A stretch of DNA of 64,000 nucleotides. Source: Prinsepia uniflora (taxonomy: Eukaryota; Streptophyta; Magnoliopsida; Rosales; Rosaceae). Of the stretch, positions 31,198 to 43,600 are shown in pieces (the first letter of the stretch is position 1; the number at the start of each line of letters is the position of its first letter). The stretch spans positions 72,356,752-72,420,751 of the forward strand of contig CM064872.1 of the NCBI GenBank assembly GCA_032719365.1. Direction: 5' to 3'. The notes under the pieces are model-generated. The model did no database searches. It saw nothing but the letters and a program-made list of their open reading frames with translations, and had not been told where the DNA came from. The position numbers were made by a program, and so were the translations under genes.

Positions 31198-32028
31198 ATG
31201 GATTTCGACGACGACGACCGCGACGACGAGATGGAGCTCGAGATGGAGATGCCTCCGGCGGCGCCGTCATCTGCTGCTTACAACCCCCTTGTGCCAAATT
31301 CCAGGCAAAAAATGGGGGCGGCATCCAGTGAGGGAAATGTCTCCAGCGCTAGAAAAAGAGCTCCCACCACCGCAGCAACCGCCAACGCCACCCTCTCTGC
31401 CGTGATGAGGTACAGAGAATGCCTCAAGAACCATGCCATCGGGGTCGGCGGTCACGCCGTCGACGGCTGCTGCGAGTTTCTTGCTGCCGGCGAAGAGGGA
31501 ACCATCGACGCCCTGAAATGCGCCGCCTGTAACTGCCACCGGAACTTCCACCGCAAAGAACCCGACGGCGAGCTGATTCATCACCACCAAGGTGGTCCTG
31601 GGCCCTACCACCAACCCCAGCACCTCCTCCTCCAGCACCAATTCTCCTCCGGCTACTATCGCCCACCGCCACCGCCATCTGGCTACCTAATCACTTCCCC
31701 GCACGGCAGGTCCTCTCTAGCCTTGGCCGCGGTGTCAGGGGGTGGTGGTGGGTCCCAGGAAGGGGAGGAATTGTCCAACCCCAGCTCCAGCGGTGGGGCC
31801 GGGGGCGGATTTGGAGGGAGCAAGAAGCGCCACCGCACCAAGTTCTCCCAAGAGCAGAAAGAAAAGATGCTGGAGTTCGCCGAGAAAGTTGGGTGGCGGA
31901 TTCAGAAACATGACGAGGCCGCCGTCGAGGAGTTCTGCTCCGAGACCGGCGTGAAACGTCGTGTGCTCAAGGTGTGGATGCATAACAACAAGCACACCCT
32001 CGGCGGTAAGAAATTAGTGTATGATTAA
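31198..32028 (+). CDS. Zinc-finger homeodomain (ZF-HD/ZHD) transcription factor
   Basis: Intronless 276-residue protein, typical of plant ZHD genes. The ATG at 31198 is chosen because the upstream part of the open frame has no ATG in frame. Residues 1-20 are Asp/Glu/Met-rich. The ZF-HD dimerisation finger spans about 72-121 (YRECLKNHA ... GGHAVDGCCEF ... CAACNCHRNFHRKE), with the usual Cys/His zinc ligands. A His/Gln/Pro-rich then Gly/Ser-rich linker follows. The homeodomain is about 209-268, starting KKRHRTKFSQEQKEKMLEFA, with recognition helix RRVLKVWMHNNKHTL. The GCCEF Cys pair differs from the more usual GCGEF. ZHD proteins dimerise and bind ATTA cores in the nucleus, often acting with MIF proteins. 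It resembles the AtHB22/AtHB25-type subgroup (ZHD1-4); the exact orthologue is not assigned. Confidence 0.95.
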   Translation: MDFDDDDRDDEMELEMEMPPAAPSSAAYNPLVPNSRQKMGAASSEGNVSSARKRAPTTAATANATLSAVMRYRECLKNHAIGVGGHAVDGCCEFLAAGEEGTIDALKCAACNCHRNFHRKEPDGELIHHHQGGPGPYHQPQHLLLQHQFSSGYYRPPPPPSGYLITSPHGRSSLALAAVSGGGGGSQEGEELSNPSSSGGAGGGFGGSKKRHRTKFSQEQKEKMLEFAEKVGWRIQKHDEAAVEEFCSETGVKRRVLKVWMHNNKHTLGGKKLVYD

Positions 32029-34875
32029 ATTGCTAATAATAAATTAAATAAATTAGACCCCATTCTAATTAATTTATATTTAAGTATAGCTATAGCTAGC
32101 TCAGAAAGATAGGGACAGAGAGAAACATTCATGCAAGTACGTAAGGAGCGAGGAGTAATAATTAAGAAGAAGCTCCTTGCATTGTGTGTGAATGATTTTT
32201 CCTTAATCAGTGTTAATTAATGTAATAGCTAGCTTAGCTAGGGTTTCAAATATTTCAGTTTATCCTATATCTTGTTAATTAATTTATAAGTTTAAGCTTA
32301 ATTATCAGCTGCTCTTAATTTTGTTTATTGCACATTGCCCTAAAAACCCAGAACTGATCCACTGTCATATTCCACTGCGGTGCAGCCTTTTTTTTTAATT
32401 AATTTTTTTAGTATCTAAAATAAAGGAGGAAAACCAACATAAAAGGTAAGCTTAATTAAGCTAATTTGGGATTGCATAAATTAATGATATCATGGCCGGT
32501 GATGATGATGATGTTCACTAGTTGGTATGATCACCGCCTTATTAATTCAGCTCAACCTCCGTGTTGCATTAATCTCCGGTCACTGAAACAAGCTGATCAA
32601 GTTTCACCCATTTTTGAGCTCAAAGGGACTATTTACTGCAGAGTGCATTGGATTGGTGTAATTGATTGTCTTCAATTTTATTTCATTTTGTTAATTTTCT
32701 TTTTCTATTTAGGGAAATAAATTTTCGGTTTTTTTACGAATATCGATGTTCATGTGGTAACGACACGTAGCAAGCATACTGAGATGAGGCGATAAGTCCA
32801 TACATATTATAACACGTAAAAGATCATTCTTCTTTTAGGTTTTCTGTATTTAACCACACGTACATATTGTGACACGTAAATGGTGTTCTTAAATTTTATA
32901 TACCTTCCAAATTGTCATTTTCTCATATTGTAACATATTATTTGAACAACCATATCTACAACGCTCTTATTTATGTCTATTCAACGATAAATCCAAACAG
33001 ATTATATAATGTCATGTATACTGAACTGACAGACCTATACCACTCTCGTTTTCCTAGCTTATGTCAGAGATACGTCCAAATAGATTGTAACGTCACAAAT
33101 ACTAAACTCTAAAATTGGCAAAACTACCACTATCGTTTTCCTAATTTAATTCAGAGATACGTCCAAATAGATTATAATGCCACGTATATTGACCTCTAAA
33201 ATTTACAGACCTATCACTCTCGTTTTTTTTAATATGTTTGGCAATTAGTCCAAATAGCTTGCAAACGTATGTTGAACTCAGAAAATAGGCAAATTTATCG
33301 CTCTTATTTTCTAACATATTTATTGAAATTACCAAACTTGCCATTCTCGTTTTCTTATTCAGCGATAAGTCTAAAATAACATATTATAGCATGCATACAC
33401 TACTCTAAAAATTAAAGAGCTATCACAAAAGTCAATACAAACTGTGTTCTCACCCAAAAGAAGGAAAAAAAATCCATACAAAATATAGCACGTATATTTA
33501 ATTTTGAAATTCGATGTGTCTTCTATTGTTTTTCTTTTCTATTTTGTTACAGATTCACACAAATCATAACTAAGTACGTACATTGAATTCTGAAATTGAC
33601 CAAGCCTAGCACTATCATTTCCTTGCCCAATTTAGCCATGAAAAGTCCACACAGATTGTAACATGTACATATTGAATTCTGAAATTCACAAAACCTACAT
33701 ACAACTATTTTTTCAAGCTATATATTTAGCGATTCGTTCACACAAGCATTCGTTACGCAAATATATGGATTCTGAAATTAGGCAGATCCCTCCCAGTGTT
33801 GTTTTCTTCACCTATTCATCAGTGCTAAGAAGTAAGAAGTACACACAAATATAAATTTCTGAAATTAGCGATAGATTCACAAAATTGCTTATATTGTCGG
33901 TGTATGTATATATATATATATATATACCGATGAATTAGACTTACTACTCTTGTTTTTGTAACTATATATATATATATATGTTGAAGAAACTTAATTTTTT
34001 ATAGTATTTTTCTTTAGGGAAAATACGAAAAATTTATTGAAACTGATAAGAATCGTATAAGGCTTGATGGTGTAAACAATAAGTGCGGCCGGCCTCATTA
34101 AAACTTTGTAGTAGAATTCAACCCGGATGAAAGAAAAAGAATATCATGTACATGCCAATTAAGAAATCATAGTGTCCTCGACCAAAAAAATTACAATAGG
34201 AAATAATCTGAGGAGTCCATAATAATTGATCCTTTCTCTAGAAACACTGTTTTTTTTGGGTTAATTTGAACAAATCATTCATTTCAAACCCTAATTAATT
34301 TGGTCACGATAATCAAGAATGGTTGGAGAAATATTTAAGTTGCATGAGGTGGTTGTGCTTCACAATTTTGTCGTCGGATTCAATAAAAAAAAAAATTGTC
34401 GTCGGAGTTACGTTAGCTAAAATAGAAGTAACACATTAATTATCAGCATATTAATTATGACGGTAATTAAAACATATTTGTTACATTTATTGTGAGCATA
34501 ATATGCTCCTCATCCATGCAGCCAGCTTAATGATCGAGTTGTTTGTGAATTAGTCAGGTCATCAAATTCAAAGCCATACATAATTACTGATACTGATGGT
34601 AGTTAATTAGCGGTATCATTAACACTTAATTAGTCGGTTTACTTGGCTTTCTTCGTGATATGCCACACGTAAAAACTTGTATGTCAAAATAATATTAAAA
34701 AATAATATGTTAAATTTGAGAGAAAAAATAACGAATATATATTATCTTCATTATTTTCAAGAATCAAATTTAGCATATGAGATCTTTCATTACACAATGA
34801 ATGATAATCTATGAATAATACGTGCATTTCACTTCGATGATACCTCCTCATATCATCATTTTGATTTATCAAATT
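32029..34875. other. Intergenic region between ZHD and element H
   Basis: Contains the ZHD 3' region (AT-rich, AATAAA at 32047 very close to the stop) and a decayed minisatellite. TA tracts at about 33908-33930 and 33965-33980. No gene is supported. Confidence 0.5.
32905..33480 (+). repeat. Decayed minisatellite, ~85-105 bp period
   Basis: At least five diverged units share ACCTATCACTCTCGTTTTC, CAGAGATACGTCCAAATAGA and CACGTATATTGA. Unit boundaries fall near 33014, 33116, 33204, 33286 and 33331, and fainter copies reach about 33900. AT-rich and non-coding. Confidence 0.65.
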
Positions 34876-35423
34876 ATACTTGTTGATGCAAGAAATGGAT
34901 CAACTTAGTCCATGAAGACCGCACACATCCAAGAGACATGAGATGTACGTGGTTCACCCGAATCAGGCTACGTCCACGGTGTTGCACTATTCTCATTAAT
35001 AATATAAGTGTTTGTACATGATACAAGAGGCCTTGAGCCTTAGAGAAAGAAGAAGAATATAGAGAGAAGGAAGAGTTTATCTCTAGAGAGAGAGTGCCCA
35101 TCCCCCAAATGAGGGAGGGAGCTCCCTATTTATAGGAAATGTCTAGGTTTAGGTGATGAGTCTAGTAATGGGCTTTAAGCGTGGGCTTTGCTGATGGGCC
35201 TAGTCCAGGTGGCCTTCTATGTTGTGATGGGCCATGATGGTGGGCCGAGCTTGGTTCGAGTGATCTTTCGAGTCCTAGTCGGGTCGGTCGATATGATATC
35301 AACAGAAGTCCCCCAAGTTATTGACTGAGGTGGATTTCCTCGGTCGAGGACTTGTAATTCAGGCCGATGCATGTCGACCGGTTAGAGAAGTATACCTCCT
35401 AGTCCCCAGAATGCAGATCAGAG

Positions 35424-35958
35424 CATCAGATCAGTAGCTACTGGTTGCATTTTCCGATCGAAGTATGCTTCCCGGAGGAAGTCGAATGGAGCGTCCGATC
35501 AGTAGCTACTGATAGCGTTTGCTGATCGGAGCATGCTTCCCGGAGGAAGTAAACTCGTGCATCCGATCAGTAGCTACTGATAGCGTTTGCCGATCGAAGC
35601 ATGCTTCCCGGAGGAAGTTGAATGGAGAGTCCGATCAGTAGCTACTGATAGCATTTGCTGATCGGAGCATGCTTCCAGGAGGAAGTAAACTCGTGCATCC
35701 GATCGGTAGCTACTGATAGCGTTTGCCGATCGAAGCATGTTTCCCGGAGGAAGTTGAATGGAGAGTCCGATCAGTAGCTACTGATAGCATTTGCTGATCG
35801 GAGCATGCTTCCCGGAGGAAGTAAACTCGTGCATCCGATCGGTAGCTACTGATAGCGTTTGCCGATCGAAGCATGTTTCCCGGAGGAAGTCGAATGGAGC
35901 ATCCGATCAGTAGCTACTGATAGCGTTTGCTGATCGGAGCATGCTTCCTAAAGGAAGT
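35424..35958. repeat. 68-bp tandem repeat with 136-bp higher-order period in H
   Basis: About eight units of 68 bp, starting at 35494, 35563, 35631, 35699, 35767, 35835 and 35903 plus a diverged first unit. Each has the perfect palindrome AGTAGCTACT and CTTCCCGGAGGAAG. Units alternate between two versions (GTAAACTCGTGCAT ends and GTTGAATGGAGAGT ends). Confidence 0.9.
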
Positions 35959-36209
35959 CCTCTAAGTTGATTTAGGTAGATTGCCTCAAGGGAGGACTTG
36001 TAACAAGATTGCACTGATTGAACAACTTTGTTTATCAATCTGTAGGTGCACTATATCCAGTCCCCTAAGTCCTCGGTTGAGGTAGGATGTGGAGGAAAAC
36101 TCGTGTGATGCACTGTACTTGGACGATCGGCTAGGAATGTCCATGGTCGACCGAGAGCCATTTTCAAGGTGAGGGTATGTTACCCATTGGGATGCCTTAG
36201 ATGACCAAG

Positions 36210-36425
36210 GGGGTAGGCCGACCAAAATGAAGGTTGGTCGAGCAAGGGTCCGTTGGGTGGACGAGAGGAAGATCACGCCAAGGTGGTAGGCCAACCAAAA
36301 TGAGGGTTGGCCGACCAAGGGTCCGTTGGAGTGGAAGAGAGGAAGATCAAGCCAAGGTGGTAGGCCAACCACATGGAGGGTTGGCCGACCAAAGTGAGGG
36401 TTGGCCGACCAAGGTCCCTTCGGCC
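36210..36425. repeat. ~85-bp tandem repeat in H
   Basis: About three units with GGTAGGCCRACCA, GAGGGTTGGCCGACCAAG and AGAGGAAGATCA. TTGGCCGACCAA-like short inverted repeats occur in each. Confidence 0.8.
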
Positions 36426-38478
36426 AAACTTGGCGGATCCTCGCACGATGAGGTGGCCGATCAGCCCTGGTAAAGACGAAGGCGAACCAAGAACAACTTT
36501 TTTTTTTGACTCAATAGGGGCCCACTTGATATCAATTGGTGGGGTTGTAATACTCCATGGCCGATCAATATTACTTTTCTTGGTTGCCCAAAATTCAAAG
36601 AAAGGGGGACAAATTCTGATGTGTGGTGAAGATATTGAGTCCAAGTTTCCATATGTATATAGAATAATATCATGTTGATATTGATTCACGTGGGGGGTGC
36701 CCACCAAGGCTTCTCACATTGTTGACCTTAACAAACATACAACATGCACTCCATGCATATGTATATTTGTATATAATATCAAGTGGGGTATGCCCACTTT
36801 TACCAAACCGAAAATAAATGATGCCCCCCATGAGGAAGTTGATGACAACCAATCCATGCAAATATGATGACCGATCGGTTAGGTGACCATGCTAACCTCC
36901 CCGTGTTAATGCCGAGTAGATTGATTGTTTTGGCATGGAGACTGATCGGCATGGACATCGTGCGAGGTCTCTCCAAGTGTGTCCGATCAAGATTGATAAG
37001 GACGAGAGGAGCTTTAATTTTTCTCAAATTTTTCTCTTTTTAAAGTCGAGGCCGATCGGTTAGGACACCGTGCTAGGTCTCTCCATGAAAGATCGATCAT
37101 AAGCGATAGATTGATGTTTCAGGCCTTGTAGCACACATGGGTAATGGATTGATGGTCAGGTGATATTGGATTGATGTTTTTCGAAGTATCTCACTCGGCC
37201 ATACGATGGCCGATCGGTTACTTCGTTGTGCGGGCTTCCGCGTGTCAAAGGCGAGAAAGAATGATGAAGTAGTACTGCAATTTTTGGGCTGAAAATGGCA
37301 AACCTTGGCAGAGCCATATTGGTGCATGAGATGGATCCTCCCTCGGGAGGGGAGTGGAAAGCTCCATGTTTACCCATGTTGATGCCGCTCAGGTAGTAAG
37401 CCCAAAAAACTGGGTGATACTGATCGATAAGTCGTTGATAAGGAGCTGGGCATAGTTAATTTCTTGGTTGAAGGTGCATAGTGAAACTGATGAGATGTAA
37501 TTGCTTGGCCACTCAATCCACATATATGATCCTGGTCTGTACTCCCCTCAAGCCGAAAAGAGAAGAAGAAGAAGTGAAGAAATACCACCTCAAAGTCAAG
37601 CTCCTTACATGCCTTTATATAAAAAGAAAGGATAAAGTGGTTTGTCTGCTATGTTTACATAAATATAGAAGAGACTGGAAGAAAGATGTGATGTATTGGG
37701 ACCCATTAGTCCCCCATTGTCAGCCTTCCTATTTATATATAAGATATGTATTGAATGGACTCCATAGTCCAAATTTCTTCTATTCTTGCCAGCTAACATA
37801 ATTAAATATACATATATATGTAAGGAGAAGAAAGATATTTCTAGGGTATAGGGATTGACTTTAGTGCGCTGGGGCAAGTGAACATAAATTACGCATGACA
37901 GGAAAATGCCGAACCGATTGGGGAGGGGTGCAACAGATGCTCAGTGCTCTTGAGCGATGTGGGTTTCCGCGGGAAAGTAAAAAAAAGAAAAAAAAAAGAA
38001 AAGGGAGATCGACATGGATTTTAATCGTCTTCCCACAGACGGCGCCAAACTGTTGATGCAAGAAATGGATCAACTTAGTCCGTGAAGACCGCACACATCC
38101 AAGAGACATGAGATGTACGTGGTTCACCCGAATCGGGCTACGTCCACGGTGTTGCACTATTCTCATTAATAATATAAGTGTTTGTACATGATACAAGAGG
38201 CCTTGAGCCTTAGAGAAGAAGAAGAATATAGAGAGAAGGAAGAGTTTATCTCTAGAGAGAGAGTGCTCATCCCCCAAATGAGGGAGGGAGCTCCCTATTT
38301 ATAGGAAATGTCTAGGTTTAGGTGATGAGTCTAGTAATGAGCTTTAAGAGTGGGCTTTGTTGATGGGCCTAGTCCAGGTGGCCTTCTATGTTGTGATGGG
38401 ACATGATGGTGGGCCGAGCTTGGTTCGAGTGATCTTTCGAGTCTTAGTCGGGTCGGTCGATATGGTATCAACAATACT

Positions 38479-38570
38479 TATACATATGTCATCATCAAAA
38501 TCGATCATTCTCTAAGTCATCATATCAAGATCATTTCTGTAAAAAATCTACAAAATAGGTCGTTTAGTTA

Positions 38571-38606
<36 letters not shown>

Positions 38607-40608
38607 AACTAAATATTGAATTGCTCACCATAAGGATCTTAATTCTTGCCAAAACCGTTGATTTATTTGGTACATATATATGAATGACTAAACAATCTTT
38701 AATTTTGTTGATTTTTTTTACAAAGATGATATTTAAAAAATAATGATTTAAAAAAAACATTTTCAATTATGATATATATACAAAGACAATTCAATAAATC
38801 AAACAGTGAGAGGATGTACCACTAAAGATGATCGAGTTGCAAGTATTGCCCATAATATATTATCCCCTAATTGTACAACCCTTGTATGATGTCCTTTCAA
38901 CGTGAATTCACATAGAACAATGAATGAATGAAAAGAAACCGCTTACTGAGGGGGAGGACACGGGTTGGTTCGAAGGCAGGCTAGGAGGGGGAAAGGTAGT
39001 AGCTACATGGATCCAAATCGGTAGAACTGAGGCACTGTCCTCACTTGAGCTAAATACTACTATAACTATAATTCTATATATTTTAAATGGTTGATGATCG
39101 ACTGCGTGCTCGCAGACGCAGCCTCTGCTCACATATCTTGCAAATCAAGATATATCCTATTTTCACTCAAGGAAAATGATCTTATTTGGCACTTATTCTA
39201 ATGTTGTTTTCCAGTCTATGAAGTCGTTAGGTGTCTAGAAATGAATTGATGGCATTACTCGCGAAACTTAAGGTGCGTATATATGTATTAAAAGTACAAG
39301 AAATGGTGGCTGACTTCTAGCTAGATCGAAGTTAGAAGCATGACTCCTAGAGAATTCCCAAAATACTAAGTTCTCTTCTGGAAGGCATATGAGTCTGGAC
39401 GTTATGCTAAATGTGTGCAAGGATAAAGGGTAGAATTGTACGGTAAATATAGATAGAGAGTGAGTCGAGTGTTGGGAAAATGATGTCAGGTTTGATCAAG
39501 GAAGCTCATACATGTTTGTTGCTGCTTTATTCTAAGCAGGTGGGCTCTCTGCCTCTACCCAAGAAGAAGCTCATCACAAAAAAAAAAAAAAAATGGGACT
39601 GACATTACAGCTAATGTACATGGTTTATCTAGCTAAGTTAATTTTACATAAATAACTAAAATGTAACACATTCACATTCAAGTTAAAATTCAGTTTTTAT
39701 TTTATTTTTTACCGTTTGTTACTCGTATTCACATAACCTTATCGCCACCACTTTCCTTGCCTGCCACCTCACTACCACAACTGCCGCCACCACCCAGCCA
39801 CTATAGCCACCATCATCACCACTCATGAAGATCAATGTGCCATTAATTTTTATTTTCCCCGTGATCCAAACAGGGATTAAGGCAGAGAGAAGTGGGTGAG
39901 TGAGCAGTAGCTGATGCAAGTGAGAAGTGGCCCATACAAATATTTTGCAGTTGTTTTCAGGATTCGCTCAGGAGAAGAGCGAGGGCCAAAAAGTAGCTTG
40001 TGTTTCAACTTCAAGTGATATAAAGAAAGAGAGCGTCCAATCCAATCAGTTATTTTCCACACTTGGACTGACAACTTAACATGCCTCCATAATCCGTGAC
40101 TGTCGGCGTTTACAGAGAACTCAGATGAGAACCACTCACTCTCTTTCTCCCCTACCTCAGGCCAAAAAAGTGTCAATCACTGCTTCATCAGTGTGAGACC
40201 GGCTGAAAAAGCATAAATCATCAGTCTCATCGATAACGGTGGGCCTCACACTCATCAACGGCTATAATCGCATTACGCGGCCTCATATCTCAATAATGGT
40301 CTTCAAATGATAGACAAAGGTTTTCATTCTTACTACATTCACAACGAAGACTGAAATTAAGATGTATATATAATCACCAATGTCATTTACAACAAATATA
40401 GACCCTGAATGAAACTTCCCTCATCCCAAATACATCACTACACGAGAAAAATAAAATCCCAATCTGTGGGTTCTAATAGCAAATATATCACAGCAATTCC
40501 ACGAATCGAAAGAACACGTACAACATCCACAAGATAATTTGTCTACAAATGCATTGCTCAAGATGATGCCGGTTTTTTAGACCTGGCAGAGATTTGGACT
40601 TACTCTCA
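38479..40608. other. Intergenic region downstream of the GEM-like gene
   Basis: AT-rich with a TA microsatellite at about 38573-38602 and an A-run near 39576-39593. Open frames at 38908-39132 and 39877-40176 have no recognisable motif. The 3' UTR of the GEM-like gene must lie just left of 40609, but no polyadenylation site can be assigned firmly. Confidence 0.5.
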
Positions 40609-43600
40609 TTATAGACTGTGGGGCTGGGGCTGGGGCTGGGGCTGGGGCTGGGGCTGTGGATGGATGGGCTGCAGTGCTTCTTGAAGATGTTTCACAGCGC
40701 TATCATAGTTTACGAAGCTCATGAACCAAAACTCGTGGTTGTCAATGGAGACGATCTGGATGTATTTTTCAGCTGGCTTGACTTTGCTTGTTGATGGATT
40801 GACTGCCTTCAGCTGGAGTAATGGAAGAACCACCTACATACAAGAGGAAAGCATACCAGATCAACACACAGCTTTTAATATATCTCGAAACCAATTAAAA
40901 CTAATCAAGTAGGATCATAACAGATGTTCCAAGGGGAAAAATATATGGGATTTTAATTCCACTACATGCACCTTTAAATAGGAGATCATCGTACAGAATG
41001 AAAGAAAGTGAAATATAGGGTTTTAGGCTTTATAATAATATATTATTTAGTCTAGCTTTATGATAATACATAGATAAAAAAATGTGGGGATGCTGACATG
41101 CATGATACCGGGAAAGAGTTGAAATAAATTTGTGACCAAAAAGAACTAGCAGTCTAAGCACAAGAAGATAAATATGTCCTCGAAATTTGGTAAAACATAT
41201 CTGATTCCTAGGCTGCAGATACTCCCTTCTGTTTTTCTGTTTGAGGTTTTTTTTTCCCCATACTTGATTGCCAACTGAAGCAACCAAGTGTTCAGCATCA
41301 ATTAGACATTTTATGGGAAGAAATCAAACTGTGGGATTTGACTCGTTCCCAAAAAATTTGGATATATGCTTTGCCAGTACTTCCTAATCTCAATAAACAT
41401 GCTTTCCTATGTCCATGCTTCCGAATCTCAATAAATAAACACATCGAAGAATATTAACCCACAAGAGAGTTATATTGTAATCTAAACTCACTACCATTCC
41501 ACCTACTAATATTACTCAAATTCAGTATGGAATCCCATCTAACCATTAACCCCTTCTAGATGTATTCATACTGCTTTTCATTATAACATCCCTCTCAAGG
41601 AGCAGCCTTCCCATCTCAAAGTTTTCTGCATTAAAGTCCATAAGCATACAGCTAGGCCTCTCACGAGTAAAATCCCTATGAATGTCAGTTATAAAGATCA
41701 TCCAATATATCATAGTCTTAGGACTCCTATAACATAAAAAGAATAGTTGCAACCCTCTCCATGATTGAACCATTCAAGACCACCACAACACCAAACCTCA
41801 AACAGCAGCTCAATATCTCAAAAGCATAACTGAAAATATCCAAAAGAGCAAAATGCATAATTATGAAACGCATAAACCATTAGCACCAAACACCCCCATA
41901 TTTTCTTCCCAATTTATAATAGAAATTTAAATCTCCAAAGCCCCACACGCCAATGAATCATAGAACTATATTAAGATATTATCAGTAGCATTATTGTGGT
42001 TAAACCGAAAATAGGTTTAACAACAATCAACGAAATCCTCATAGCATACAACCTGACCACAAGCATTGTGATAAGTAATAAGCAAAGATGATGGTTTGTT
42101 CAGAGAAAACAAATTTAATATAAGGTGTCTATAAAAAACAATGGAATGCTGATTTATCTTCAGATTTAGGGTGATTTAATTTAAGGCGTTCTATCCTTCT
42201 TATCAATATGCTTTTCAAGTAAAAATTAACAATCAAAAGAGGGGTAAACCATAGAAAGATCACTGGCCTAATCCCATTGCTTTTATATCTGTCCTATGTT
42301 CAAAAGAGTTAACAAATTTGACATATGCATATTGTAATTCTAAATTCTCATCAGGAAAGTGAAATTATGTTTCATCCAGAACTAAAAGTTATTCTAGAAC
42401 CTAATATGATCCAAGCGATTAATATAATGTCTAAAATAGATGGGAAGATTCTGCAACTTCACTATACTCAAGAAGTTGGCTAACTGATTATAATATCAAT
42501 CATGTGATATGCAAACAGAAAACTTGAAAGAAATTCAAATTTCACCATCACAATTGGCAAGCTTGAATGGCTCTAAGTTGTAACTCAATCATTAAAGGTG
42601 GCAGATGGCTCAATAGGAACGAGCAAACAAAAATAATCCACCATACCTTATAATAGCTCCATTCAGTCTGATCACCATTTTTGTATGACAGAGGGTCGTC
42701 GCTGCAAAATGCAAGCTTTGCTGATGACAAATATAAGATTCCTGATACTGGGCCAGCAGATGTGGATAGGTAGCAGGCATATGTCTTGAGAAGTTGCTCC
42801 TCTGGGACAGTCTCAAAATTTTGACGAAAGATCTTCTCATAACCACCTTCTGCTAGTACTTTTGTGCTCTGAGCAAGTCTTGTGACAGCAGCATCAGTAA
42901 AACTTGGTCCTGTTTTCACTAGTTCAGGGAGACAGCAGTACATGCATTAAGTCTCACAAATAAAACAGCAGTGTCCAACATGAAATCAATAAATGATTTT
43001 AAACCAACATATCATCGTGGATTCATGGTTCTTACTACAACTGGTGCAACTAAGCTGAATAACAGATGAAAAAGAGTCAAACAAATGAGGAACAAGATCA
43101 TTATGTTCCAAAGAAGTCAGTGAGGAAGCAAGGAAAATAAAGAGGCAAATTCACAATCTAAGATAAATGGCCAATTAATAGCACACATTGATACCATTCC
43201 TAATTTCAAACTCCCAGAGCGGATATTGAGACCAGTCCACGTTCCACGCACAAACCAGAATGCTCCACATCGGAATTACATGCAATAGCTATGCTTAAAG
43301 AAAGCAAATACCCCAATCTCATAGAACACGCAACATTCATGAACAGAAATCAATTCTGTAGGCATATGCATAGTTCCAGTGCATGTGCAAGAGGATTCCC
43401 GTTGCAGAATTACATCTAAAACACTCCAAAAACCACACGTTTCACAGGAATTAAAAACTTACAGTGTTGCCACATGTTTCCAGCAAGATCCTCAGCCTTC
43501 TTGGTAGCCTCGGCAGCCTTCTTTCCCCATATTCCAAGAACATCCTTCATTGAATCCATCTTATCTGTATCACGACAAAGAAAACAACACAAACAAACCG

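Larger units (their letters stand above)
34881..38473 (-). mobile_element. Complete non-autonomous LTR retrotransposon H
   Basis: LTRs 34881-35304 (424 bp) and 38051-38473 (423 bp), both with TGTTGAT...ATCAACA ends. Perfect TSD ATACT (34876-34880 and 38474-38478). The PBS TGGCGCCGTCTGTGGG is on the minus strand at 38047-38032, and the purine-rich tract (AACTTGGGGGACTTC) at 35319-35305, so the element is minus-sense. The PBS is of the type common in Tat-lineage elements. The LTRs differ by about nine substitutions and one 1-bp gap by eye (about 2 percent), so insertion is fairly recent. The 2.7-kb interior has no gag or pol domain, only repeats and short frames, hence dependent on another element's proteins. 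Confidence 0.92.

Noticed and set aside
31267..31995. Minus-strand frames across the ZHD gene
   Set aside because: Shadows of the GC-rich ZHD coding sequence.
36234..36707. Open frames with repeated GRPTK or LVGLPP peptides in element H
   Set aside because: Produced by the 85-bp tandem repeat; not gag or pol.
39877..40176. 99-residue frame upstream of the GEM-like 3' end, considered as a gene
   Set aside because: No recognisable domain, no neighbouring exon signals, biased toward chance openness.
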